A stretch of DNA of 64,000 bases from Nageia nagi (lineage: Eukaryota > Pinophyta), in NCBI GenBank assembly GCA_050084985.1, contig JBITNC010000001.1, positions 159,526,001 through 159,590,000 of the forward strand, written 5' to 3'. Numbering within the stretch: position 1 is the stretch's first letter; each line of letters begins with the position of its first letter. Shown piece by piece: positions 11,298 through 22,900 of the stretch. A program made the position numbers and the translations under genes. The notes beneath the pieces are model-generated. The model was not told the origin of the DNA and ran no database searches. It was given only the letters and a program-made list of their open reading frames with translations.

Positions 11298-14200
11298 AAT
11301 ATATTGATAGAACATTCCAATAATTCAAGAAAGTATTTATTTGATATTATGAAGATATATTCATATTAGATGTGACTTTTATCACCAATAGTTTGCTAGT
11401 CAAGCAAGATGCTAAACTAATAAAATTAAAGGCTAGGAATATGCATCCAATAATAACTCTATTGGTCAAGAAATAAATTGATAAATATATAATGTAGAAT
11501 TCATTAAAGAATTCATAGTTTATACAAATTCCAGGGATATTAATAAAGCATATCCTAAAGATGATTTTTGATATGATTATGATAATGTGGATGGTTAAGA
11601 CATGTTATATTTTATGGATGGATTTTTCAATTATAATAAAATAAAAATTATGGAAAGTGGTCAACATAAGATAATATTTTGTACTCCTTGGGGCAATTTT
11701 TGTTCAAACCTTATGCCATTTGGTCAAAAAAAATATAGGTGTTATTTATCAAAGAGCTATGAAAACCATGTTTCATGATCTCATTCATAAAACTATGGAG
11801 GTTTATGTGGATGAAATTATTGTAAAATCAAATATGAAAGAATATAAACTCATTGGTTTCAAAACAATTTTTGAAATAATGGAAACATATAATTTAAGAG
11901 TAACTTTCCTAAAAAATATGTATTTGGAGTTTATTCAAGTAAGTTATTAGGGCATATTATTTCTAAAAGGGGAATAGAAGTGGATCCTCATAAGCTAAAA
12001 TAAATCATGGATATTCATCCCTAAGAAATTTGAATCAATTAAGAAATATCTCCAATAAATTTAAATTAATAAGAAGATTTATTTCTCAGCTCTCACATAA
12101 TTGCAGTCCATTCTCACACTTACTTTAAAAGGTATTAAATTCATATGAGATGAGAAGTAACAAGAAACCTTTGAAAATGTTAAAATGCATGTATGCAATC
12201 TTGCATTTTTTTTAACATATTAGTATGGATATCATTTTTTGTTATATGTTTCAACTACTATGCAAGCCTTGGGGGCAATGCTTGGACACAAGAATGTAGA
12301 AAAAAGAGATAAATAAACCTATTTTATTAGCAAGATAATAGTATATTATGAAATAAAGTATATCCCAATAGAAAAGATGTGTTATTCCATATTTTTTGTA
12401 TTAGAAAAATTAAGGCACTATATATAGGGTTATTCAATAAATGGATAGGTTATAGTAGATTTTATGGCTGATTTCCCAAGTGATGATATGTCTCTCCTTC
12501 ATGAAGAATTCCATAATGAATATGCCTTGGTTGAAAAATATAAGGTATGAAATTTATATTTTGATGGATAAAAATGCATTCATGGAGGAGTGGTAGGAAT
12601 CATTTTAATTTTGCCTCAAGTTACATGTTACTCTTTTATCTTATAGACTAGATTTTGATTTCAAAAATAACATAGTTGAGTATGAGGCTCTTATATTGGG
12701 ATTAAAGGTAGTCATTAGTTTGAATGTGAAGAATATTTATATTTATGGAGATTCTTAGCTAGTTATTAATCAAATCAATGAGGTTTATAACACCAAAGAT
12801 AAAAATATAATACCCTATAATGAGTTAGTTTCAAGGTTGTTGAATTTATTTAATGAATTACAATTGGGAAATATATCAATAAATAATAGCAAATATGTAG
12901 ATGTGATAGAAAGTGCAACCTTTGTTGCACTAATTGAGATAGATTAAGAAGAAACCATTCTCATATTAAAAAAGCTAAGTAAGTCTTCATGCCCTCTCAA
13001 TTGTATTTAATTTTTTTATTATGTTTGCACTATTGAAAATGTGGGATTTGAAGTTAGCCATTGGAATCAAGAACTTTATGAGTAGATAAAGTATAATGCT
13101 ATTCCTAGTAGCTTGTAAATAATAGAAAAGAAGATTAATAAAATCATATTAAAGAAACATGCAACTAAATACATTATTATAGGTAATACTCTTTATATAA
13201 TATCATATTAGGGTACTTTTTTGAGATGTATTCATCATAAATAAATAGAAACAACTTTAGAACAAGATCATGAAGGCATATGTAGGGGTCATTTTAATGA
13301 AAAATTAGTTTACCAATGTTTCTTAGAATAGGGTATTATTAACCATATTGGAGAAATATTATTTTGAGCATATGAAAAAATGTATAAAATACCAAAAAAT
13401 GCCAATTTGCAATTAACATACTCTCAAGACCTAAATATTGTCACATCTCCTTAGTCCATTTCAATGTGGGTCATAAATCTAATTAGTGCAATTAATCCAA
13501 ATTCAAGTGAAGGTCTCAAGTTTATCATAATAACAATATAATATTACAAAAAATGGATGGAAGAAATTCAATTTAAGTTATCAATTTCAAGTAAGTTGAT
13601 TAATTTCATTGGTGAAAATATCATTATTAATTTTGACATTCCTTCATTGATGTTTATGGATAATGGGTCCAACATAACTACTAAGGAGATAAAAAAAAAT
13701 TATGCAAATAATTTCATAATGAAATTTTTTTTCTACCAAATATTACCCTCAAGGAAATGGTCAATATGAAGCATCAAATAAAATAATTAGGAATATTTTA
13801 TGCAAAATAATTAAGACAAATGGAAGAAATTGGCATGAGCAATTTCCATATGCTTTATGGGCATATTGCACAAGTGTTAGAACTGTAATAAGGATAATCA
13901 TTCTTCCATTATTTATGGTGATAAAGAAGTAATATCTTCAGAACTTAAGATCCCTAATTTAAGAATTTTACTCAAATATATTATCAAAGAAGAAGATCAA
14001 ACAAGAATAAGGTTGAATAAGTTGTAATGTTTAGATGAAATAAGGACAAATGCTCTTGAACATCTTAGATCATATTACAATAGGTTGAAAAGGATATATG
14101 GAAAGAAGATATTTATCACTTCTAGAGAATATTTACAATACAACTACATCTTAGGAATTCAAAGGAAAATTTTAACTAAATTAGGTAGGTCCCTATGTTA

Positions 14201-14330
14201 TCAATGCAAACTTTGGTAAACGATCTTACTTGTTATCATATATAGAAGGATAATAACTTAAAAAGCCTTTTAATATTTGACATTTGAAAAACTTCCATGC
14301 TTGATATGAACAAAATATCACGAACAAGTT
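11298..14330 (+). pseudogene. pol: Element A pol: RT, RNase H, integrase relic
   Basis: The frame resumes with the segment preceding RT (FKKVFI, YYEDI in conceptual translation). The RT core lies at about 11440-12000: LYWMDGF-like sequence, YQRAMKTMFHDLIHKTMEV and YVDEIIVKSN, where the usual YVDD has become YVDE. A connection/RNase H region follows (12060-12460). A second RNase H-like block is at 12550-12800 (broken YFDG, then YEALILGLK-like and GDS-like segments). Integrase runs from about 13180 (HHCC part) through 13560-13790 with FMDNGSNIT for the second catalytic Asp. A C-terminal segment near 14270-14300 resembles 'N..HLKNFHA', the usual gypsy pol end. Dozens of stops and several frame shifts are present. 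Confidence 0.78.
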
Positions 14331-15538
14331 GTTCATCAAAAATCAGATTAAAATTGGATCTATTAGATGGGTTTATGTCATCCAAAAAAATTTTAAAAAA
14401 AAATTGTATGCAAGAAAAGGGATACTAACTATCCATTTTTTGGTAATTAGGATCATCAATAGTCCAAGTTGATGTGATTACTTTAAAAATTTCATGTTCT
14501 TAATTTGAAAATCATCAAACATAATGGTATTATCAGTTGAATTCATAAAATTTCAATCCCATTTACACAAATAAGAGTTTTTATCATCATCAATTTCTAG
14601 TTTTAGAAATTTGCAAAAAAATATCAATAAAAAAATTACTCAAAATATCCAATTTAGGGGCACAACAAATATGCTCTATCACAGAACTCAATTTCATACT
14701 CCAAGATATGGTTGGGATAACATCTTTGGGTCATGAACATTTAAAGGAATGATCACCAATGATCCATTTTTAGGCCACCATCGATCCTCTTTCTTTCAAT
14801 TGATTCAATCCTATTGATTATAGATAAATTCTAGGAGGTCCTTGATCCATATTGACATCGTATTTAGAAAATACAAGTAATTCTAACTCAATTCAACCTA
14901 TGGTTGAACAATATCAACTGAGAGGTTTCAAGTATAAATTTTCATTTTGTTAGTAATTTTTTTCTAAAATTGGTTGTCTTTTTTTTTAAAATTATCTATG
15001 ACCCTCATAGCATACGACTATACTCTTATGTTATCAATTTTATGTTTTTTTGTATATCAAATTATACACCATAGGGCATTGTCATCCAGAAAGTTTTTGG
15101 TAGATGGTTATATTTCCTAGATTTTCATTACGTCATGCTTGTATATAAATATCATTGTTTTATTTAGTGATCATTGATGATTTCTATCCTATGTAATATT
15201 ATTTTATTAAAAATCATACAAGACCATCTTAAGATGATTTCATACTTAAGATAACCATGTTGAAATTCATACATGTATGAATTAACAATGGATGTTATAA
15301 GCACTATGGTGTTTGGTAAATATTCTTTTCATGTAGGATAATATTACTTTGAATCCCTCTTTCTTGCTTCACTATGGATTTATACAAGTAAAAACAATGG
15401 GGCATGGAATGCGTGTTACCATAAGAAAAATCCACATTTTTCTAGGAAGTTTTCTTTTATGTTTTACTTTAGAATGTATGATTTTTAAATGCTTGTGTTT
15501 TTCATTTTCACTTCCAAAGTGTGGAAATTGTAAATACC
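14331..15538 (+). other. Element A 3' non-coding region
   Basis: Between the pol end and the 3' LTR there is 1.2 kb without supported coding sequence. ORFs at 15349-15570 and on the opposite strand at 15372-15557 overlap each other and the LTR and have no domain. Just before the LTR, CAAAGTGTGGAAA (15525-15537) sits where the polypurine tract should be and is probably its mutated form. Confidence 0.5.
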
Positions 15539-16141
15539 ATAATTCATTTTTATACATGTTTAAAATCTAATTATAGGTATGATAAATAGATATCAATTAA
15601 ATGATTTTATATAGATATTATATATAATAATAGACTAGTATCGATCTTTACTTATTGACATTTATATAAAGGAGAGGAGATGTACTAATCTATTATTAGA
15701 CCTTCTTAGGACTTGATATTATGGATACACAACTTTATGATATTTATTAATATCACTTATCAAACTTGAGACTGTTTTACATGAACTTTATTATACATTA
15801 TGTGATCTTGTGAACATACTTCCTAATATATTTGTAGGTAAACAAAGCTATGATCTTGATTGTGGGTGGTGGTACCATAGGAATAGGACCAAATAATAGT
15901 AGTATATTCTTGAGTGAATTGATGACTTGGGATTCATTGTGAGCTAGTAATGATTTTTCTCAATCTAGATCCATCTTCTATTCTACAATCTAGGTACACC
16001 ATATAGGTAAGTTCTATTTTTTTATTCATTCCCTATTTCTAGTAGGTTTGATCCAATATTTAGGTTTATCATTCATTTATGGTTTATGCCCTTGATATTT
16101 CTTATTTAACCATTTTATGCATTCAATTATAGTAGATATTG

Positions 16142-16142
<1 letters not shown>
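15539..16142 (+). repeat. Element A 3' LTR
   Basis: It is a direct repeat of 4466-5109 (see that entry). It starts TGTAAATACCATAATTC. Similarity ends at AGTAGATATTGGG, exactly where the (GA)n microsatellite begins, so the last few LTR bases and any target duplication are lost or hidden. Confidence 0.7.

Positions 16143-16227
<85 letters not shown>
16143..16227. repeat. (GA)n microsatellite, about 42 units
   Basis: An uninterrupted GA dinucleotide tract of 85 bp directly abuts the end of the element A 3' LTR. An ORF through it (Arg-Glu repeats) is an artefact. Confidence 0.97.
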
Positions 16228-16230
<3 letters not shown>

Positions 16231-16640
16231 TACTAAAGATTTTCAACTAGTTTCTCATATTCTCTATCTCCATAACCATCAACATAAATTATTGAAGCTC
16301 CTTCTCCATCATGACCTATTATTACACCACCTACTTCATCCAAGTTATCTAGTAAGCTTGCCAGAAGGACTAAAGCTTGATTTTAAATTATGAAATTGAA
16401 GAAGTCATTTCAATGGAGTTAGTTGGGAGGAATATTGAGGTATAAAATTGGATAAATTTTACATTCATTTTTATTATTTTAATGCCCCAAATTGATCAAT
16501 TATTTGAAGGCTATATGAATAATTTAACAATATTTTGCATATATAAATATTTTATACTTGTTTAAGATAAGAATTATATAAATGATATTTATAATGAAAA
16601 TATTATAATTTTCTTGCAAACATAATTTAGAGCCTTTTTT
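16228..16640. other. Unassigned DNA between element A and element B
   Basis: No gene or repeat is recognised. It may include the outer end of the element B LTR, whose boundary I cannot fix. Confidence 0.35.
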
Positions 16641-17428
16641 TCTTTAAAGGTCACTTCTTGATGTTACCATAATATTTATATAAATGGTTATTGTAGGTAC
16701 TACATTAAAACCTATAAGTACATGCTTGTTTGTGAAAAAGTGGAACTTTGAAAAATATAGAAAATATAAGATGTCGTTACATCAATATTGTAGTCCCTAA
16801 ATAATGTAATTAATTATTTATGGGGGTTAATTAATACACTATAGGTCTACTTGCTTGTTATTGATGCATATATATGAAATATGGTAATAATGCATAACAA
16901 AAGATACTTTTATTTAATTAAATCGCATGTTCATTTTGTAAAGAGAAACATACACAAAAGAACAACATACATTTATTTATTTACATGCCATTGGCATCCT
17001 ATACTTAGCATGCCGCTGATGACTTAAGATAAGTAATAGAACAGATCTAATAAAGAATGTAGCAATGAGTGAATGAAAGAATCATCAGATAGAAAACATA
17101 AGATATAACTTGCAAATAATATTTGTGCATAACAGAGTGATGTATCATGTGTTAGAATCTCTCTTGATTCCTCCTCATATTTATTTTGCTCGTGACCTCT
17201 CTTTCAAATATGATCCCTCAAGGTCATCAATTGATGCCTTTATATATGATACAAATTTACATGAATTTGATCTTTTTGACCCCTTTTACATGCCACAAGG
17301 GTCCACTAGACATATTACATAGCTTTGACATGACTTTGGGTATTATTTAACCCTTTTTTATATAATACATCATTGAGGCTCTAAAATGAATTATTTAATA
17401 AATAATAATTCATTTTTAGGTGTCTATA
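16641..17428 (-). repeat. Element B 3' LTR (outer end uncertain)
   Basis: On the minus strand AAAGAGGGGCAAA (a polypurine tract, 17429-17443 region) is followed by TATAGACACCTAAAAATG. Element D has AAAAAGGGGCAAAATG followed by TAGACACCTAAAAATG at its 3' LTR. The matching tract and LTR start identify this as the 3' LTR. Within it, near 16984-17024, lies a pair of motifs (CATGCCATTGGCATCC and CATGCCGCTGATGAC) similar to the iterated motif of the element D LTR. The outer end is not defined because no second copy was found. Confidence 0.6.
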
Positions 17429-18890
17429 TTTGCCCCTCTTTAAAGGTGTGATTGAAGCAATGAAATTATATGTCCAAAGAAGAAGTGTAAAAGAAATGTT
17501 TTTGAGAACTTTGAACTCTTTGTTGTACTATCCTTTATTGTTGTTGTTGTTGTTATTAATGATGATGATGATGAGGGTTCCTTACTTCCCCCTTTTGACT
17601 TAGATGCCCCAAAAAAGACTCTTGAATGGTGCAACCAAGGTAAAATCTAATGAAGAATCTCTCTCTAGGAATGATGTTGTATAGATGATAGAAATGATTA
17701 TGCTATCAAGCAGTTGTATGATCCCATATCCAATTTTGGAGATGGAAGATGTATTTTTTCCCCTTGTACTACTTCAATCATGAATCTAGTCATTCCATTA
17801 TTTTTGATACTTAGGAACTATTTGCACTTAAATCCATGCCTTGAAATAGAGATGATCTTCATTGATTGAACTGAAATGGTGATGAAATGAACACCGTTGA
17901 TAGCTTAGGGAATAGTATGCATGTTGCTGATAGCATGGAATTATTTATATTTTCTTCTAACCTTCAAGATGCATAAACCTAAAATGAAAATCTAATCATA
18001 AAAATATAGTGGATGTATAGTGAGTTGCATCTTCCACTAATAATGAATCAATGTTAGCAATCTACTACATCTTTGATTTATCTTTTAAGTGAGTGAACTC
18101 TCACTAGCCATATCGTTGGTCATTGATAATCATATGTTTTATGTCTATGATTCGAAGATAGTATGCTTTGAATTAGTTCAAAGCAAAAACCATGTGGATA
18201 CATAGTAAGTTGTATCATCCATTAATGATGAGTCAATGTCAACAACTTGCTCACGATTATATCATCGGTTTACTTTTAAGTGAGTGAACTCTCACTGGCC
18301 ATGTTATTGGTCATCAATGATCATACATTTTATGTCAATGATCCAAAGATATTGGACTATTTCTTTTCTTTTCTATTTTTTTCCACATCATTGGCATCAT
18401 ACTAATAGTCATCTATGCTATTAGTAGCATACAAATCCTTGAATTTTGTCAAAATAAAATTATTTTATCTTTTGTGGGTCAATATCTACTTATTCATCAT
18501 ACTTTCAATTGAATATGAGATTACCCCTAGTTAATGCTAAAAAAGGGGGTAAGGGAAGCCATCTTGTCATATGCATGAAGCATGCCACAACCTAAATCCA
18601 CCACATCATCATTTGAGTAACAGTCATGAACCAACAACATATGGAAGAGAACAGTGATGTTCAGAGCTGCAAGAAATGTAGTGTAGAATGTAGAGTGAAG
18701 TCTAGAAGGGGAGATAATACTTCTCATGTTCCTTTGTTCTATAATTTTTTTTCACACTACTGGTGACCTTCTTGTAATGCATGCCACTAGCAACATGGGA
18801 AGTTTTGTGTTGTTTTTCTTTTGAAAAAATAAAATTTTGCATGCCCCTACTCATGAATTATTTATTTTTTGAGGCATGATGCTATCATTT
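17429..18890 (-). repeat. Element B 3' non-coding region with 191-bp direct repeat
   Basis: Two copies of a diverged repeat (about 18008-18165 and 18199-18350) lie 191 bp apart. Both contain GAGTGAACTCTCACT followed by a GCCAT..TTGGTCAT block and TTTTATGTC. GAGTGAACTCTCACT includes the short inverted repeat AGTGAG/CTCACT. Motifs like TGCCACTAGCAACATGG (near 18783) recall those in the LTR. A minus-strand ORF at 17440-17634 is Ser/Thr/Lys-rich with trinucleotide repeats and has no known domain. No PMD-type antisense gene is present, unlike in element D. Confidence 0.6.
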
Positions 18891-21800
18891 CTAAGCATAG
18901 AAACATTTAATATGGATGGCATTGAATGTCTTTGGTTCTTCTTTGACATCCATGTATGATAGTATATATGCAACTGATCTTATTGCATTAATTACAACAT
19001 ATGGGCCTAACCAATTAGGCTCAAACTTGCCTTGTGTTTCCTCATTTATTATTGTCTTGTTAATGTTTCCCTTCAATACTAGATTTCCTACCTTGAATTC
19101 CTTTACTTTGATTTCTTCTCCAAATGCTCTCTTAAGTTTTGCATGATATAATTTTTGATGTTGAATGGCTCTAATTCTCTTCTCATCTAATGATTATAAC
19201 TGTTGCAACCTTGCTTTTCTTGCATCTTCATTGGATATGTCATCTTCTAAGAAGATTCTAAGGGAGGGGATATCCAACTCAAGCAGAAAAATAGCTTCAT
19301 CTCCATATACTAATGAAAATGGTGTTGTCCCAGTGGCTATATAGGTACTAGTTCTATATGCCCATAATGCATATGGTAATTGCTCATGCTAATGTTTCTT
19401 GTATTTATCCCATGTTTTGGTAAGTATGCTCTTGATTATCTTATTTATGGCTTCATCTTGACCATTAACTTGAGGGTAATAGATGTAAGAAAAGGTTTGT
19501 GTAATATGAAACTTCTTACAAAAAGCCTTCATGTCTTTACCTTTGAAATTTGGGACATTATCCATTATCAACCTTTATGGTATACCAAACCTTGTGATGA
19601 TGTTTTCAGTGAGGAATGCAATGACTTTAGTTTGAGTGATTGATTTCATTGGAATTGCTTCCACCCACTTGGTGGTGAATTCTATAGCTATGATAACAAA
19701 TTTATGTCCCTCCCTAGAATGAGGATTAATGATAACAATCAAATCTATGCCCCAAGTAGCGAATGGCCATGGAGAAGTAATAAAATGTAACTCTTGGGTA
19801 GGTTGTTTCTCTAAAGTTACATGTTTTAACATTGAAAACAAGTTTTAACATGAGCCATACAATCCTCTTCCATAGTACACCAATAGTATCCAATACTTAA
19901 AGTTTGGTGTATAGTGCTTTTGCATGGAAGTGACCACCACATAAACCATCATGGGCTTGTTCTAAGGTAGTAGCTATCTCATCTTATGTTAAGCATCTCA
20001 ACAATGCACCATCAAATGATATCCTATATAAGACTTATCCAATGATCACATATCTTATTGCAGTTATTTTCAATCTTACTCTTTCATTTCTATCAAAATA
20101 ATTAGGAACTTTTTGAGTTTTCAAATATTTGTAGGTATCATCATACCAAATCTAAAAATCCTTTTCTTTTGTAATAAGACAAGCTTGAATCTCATCCATA
20201 TTATCTATATAAGAAGGAGAGCTTAACTTATGAATTGTAATGATGGTCTCTTCATATTTGGATTCAATTTGTACTAGTGTAGCTACACTTACCATTGCAT
20301 ATGCATACCTATTATTAGTTCTTGGGATATTCTGAATAGTATGTCTATCAAATTGATCTAATAAATTAGTGACTACAAGTCTGTATAAGGTTTTAGGTTT
20401 TCATCCTTAGTATCAAAGAGATCTTTTACTTGATTGACAACAAGTTGGGAATCCCCATATATCTCTATGTTCTTAATTTTTAAAAGTACAACAACTTTCA
20501 ATCCTAATATCAGTGCCTCATATTTAAGCATATTGTTTGTACAATCAAAAGGAAGTTTGTATGCCATGGGGATTACTTAGTTTGTAGGAGATACCAAAAT
20601 AATACCTACTCCTGCTTCATGAGAATATTTTGAACAATCAAAATATAGGGTTGAAATAGTTGAATCATCCTCCATGAGACATATGTACTCATCAAGGATC
20701 AAGATCTCATCAAAGTCATGTTGTTGGCATCCTTCTAGCAGGTCTGCATGCTATTGGCGATGTGGGTCATCCTGATATTCATATAAAAAATATTCATGGA
20801 CAACTACCTCTCCATATTAAATTAAATCTTCTATCAAATCTATTGATTTCTTGGCCTTTGACAAATTTTTATTTTACCATATTTGTATTGAATTTCTATA
20901 ATAACATTAGCCACTTTGCAAGTCTACCTAATAGATATTGCTTAACCACAAGATATTTCAATGGGTTAATAGGACTAACAACAAATGTAGTGCAATATAA
21001 TAAATAATTGCTCAATTTTTTAGTAGTGAAAATAATACCATAGGAATTTCTTTCCATAGGAGTGTATCTAGTTTCATAATTAATCAATGTTTTTCTAAGA
21101 TAATAGATGGCTTTTTCCTTATTTTTTGTATCTTTTTGAAAAAGCATTGTTCCTAGTGCACATAATGAGATGTATAAATAAGAAAGTTTTGAAAAATCCA
21201 TGGGGATTAGGATGGGAGGATGAAATAAATATTATTTGATATCCTCAAATGCTTTTTGACAATTTTCATCCCATACAAATTTGACATCCTTTTTGAGAAA
21301 ATGAGTGAATGGCCTACATTTATCTCCAAGTTGTGAAATGAAGCTTTTGATTGAATTTATTTTACCTTGGAGGATCCTTAATTATTTCAAGTTTTTGGGT
21401 GGAAGCATACTAACAATGGCTTTGACTTTTTTAGGATCTACTTCTATTCCTTTATTAGAAATCATGAATCTTAATAATTTACTAGAAGTAACTCCAAATG
21501 CACACTTTTGAGGTCTAATTCTTAGTATCTACCTTTGTAAAATGGTGAATACCTCTTCAAGCACTTATATATGATCTTGTACTTGCTTGTATTTGACTAA
21601 AATATCATCAACACATACCTCCATGGTTTTGTGAATGTGCTCGTGAAACATGATGACCATTGCTCTTTGATATATAGCTCCTACATTTTTAAGTCAAAAA
21701 GGCATAACCGTATAATAAAAATTACTACAAGGGGTAGTAAAAATTGTTTTATGTTAATCAGCAAGGTTAATCAAAATTTGGTTATAGATAGAAAATCCAT

Positions 21801-22760
21801 CCATAAATGATAATGTATCATGACTAGTTATACTATCAATAATCATATCAATATTTGGTAATGGAAAATCATCTTTTTGAAAAGCATTATTAATATCATG
21901 AAAATTCGTACAAACCTATATTTCACTAGTTGGTTTGGAAATATGCACAACATTAGCTATCCAATCATAATAGTCAATAGGCCTTATGAAACTAGCATTC
22001 AAATATTTCTCTACCTCTTTTTTGACTAATAAGGCCTTGGAAGGGTGCTTCTTTCTAGGGTTTTGTTTGATTAGCTTGACATCCTCTTTCAATGGTAGAT
22101 TGTGCATAATAAATGAGGGATATAATCCTAGCATATCATCATAAGACCAAGCAAAATTCTTAGAATACTTAATAAACTTATTTTTGTACCTTTCTTGTTG
22201 TGGAAGAGGTAAGGTTGCTCTAATTTGTAACAATCTCTCATCATCCGAAGTTCCAATATTGATGTGCATCAACTCCTCTTGTGTAAATGTAAGATATTCT
22301 TTTGTAACAAGGATGGTAAGTCTTCTATGCATGGTACTTCATCTTCAGCTGTATCTAATGGTTGAACTTACAATACCTCATGAAAATCGATCCCTTGATG
22401 AAAATAAGCATATTCATTAAGTATATAAGTTGATTTACATTTGTCATTAGATTTGGGCACTTCTAAATGTGCCCCAAAGTATTTAATAAGATCATCATCA
22501 GTATTGAAATAATCAAACTCAAGAGGTGTAGAATCATCAATCCATGTATCTACATCAATATCATCTGATAATTCTATTAAATTGCATTCTTTAACGAACT
22601 TAATGGGGCCCCATTTTTGTTTTACTTACCTATCATTACCCAAGCCTACTGTGGTCATTTGATCCTTAGAGGTATCAAGAAAAGTAGGAATTCCTTCTTT
22701 AGATTTTCCTAAACCCCCCTTTTATATTTGCAAGTTTGAACCATGTGCTTATGAACAAAA
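18891..22760 (-). pseudogene. pol: Element B pol: spacer, RT, two RNase H blocks, integrase
   Basis: Minus strand, 5' to 3'. A spacer with GLGKSKEGIPTF and VGLGND, G-patch-like Gly spacing (22750-22640). RT N-terminus at 22332-21916 (SFIRPIDYYDWIANVVHI). RT core to about 21580, with LPNIDMIIDS, LSFMDGFSIYNQI and CVDDILVK (YVDD changed to CVDD). Connection and first RNase H at 21201-20896 (YLYISLCALGTMLFQKD, TKKLSNYLLY). Second RNase H at 20567-20373 (YEALILGLKVVVLL, GDSQLVVNQVKDL). HHCC region about 20060-19850. Integrase core 19841-19575 (GIDLIVI, KWVEAIPM) and 19571-19389 (MDNVPNF, YYPQVNGQDEAINK). C-terminus 19076-18891 ending NAIHIKCFYA. More than twenty stops or frame changes make it a clear pseudogene. 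The two RNase H blocks are diagnostic of the Tat-type group. Confidence 0.88.
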
Positions 22761-22900
22761 GAAGAGGGAAAGATCTTACTCAATTTAGAGGATGAAGGTA
22801 TTTCCATTGAAGAGGTTTGGTTTGACTTGTCAACTATGGCAGAGCAAGATTGGTTACTATTTCCATCAGTTTCATGTCATTGGTAGCCTATTGGTAGAAT

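Larger units (their letters stand above)
4466..16142 (+). mobile_element. Element A: Ty3/gypsy (Tat-like) relic, split by a copia insertion
   Basis: Two diverged direct repeats of about 600-640 bp (4466-5109 and 15539-16142) frame a gag relic (about 5400-6240) and a pol relic (11298-14330) in the same orientation. Between the two coding parts lies a complete nested copia element (6247-11292). With the insert and one CAAAA copy removed, the pol reading frame is continuous through the junction. Without the insert the element is about 6.6 kb. Both LTR copies and all coding parts carry many substitutions and stops, so this is one of the older insertions here. Confidence 0.8.
16641..22900 (-). mobile_element. 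Element B: minus-strand Tat-like Ty3/gypsy relic
   Basis: On the minus strand a spacer with G-patch-like residues, RT, RNase H, a second RNase H and integrase run from about 22750 down to 18891. A 3' non-coding region and a polypurine tract plus LTR start at 17428 follow. No 5' LTR, gag or protease is found above 22.9 kb, so the element is truncated. The two RNase H blocks and an LTR start like that of element D place it in the Tat-type group. The lower limit of about 16641 is a guess. Confidence 0.72.

Noticed and set aside
16139-16393. 84-codon ORF with Arg-Glu repeats
   Set aside because: It is the translation of the (GA)n microsatellite plus flanking DNA.
19380-19643. Plus-strand 87-codon ORF
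   Set aside because: It overlaps the integrase core of element B on the minus strand.
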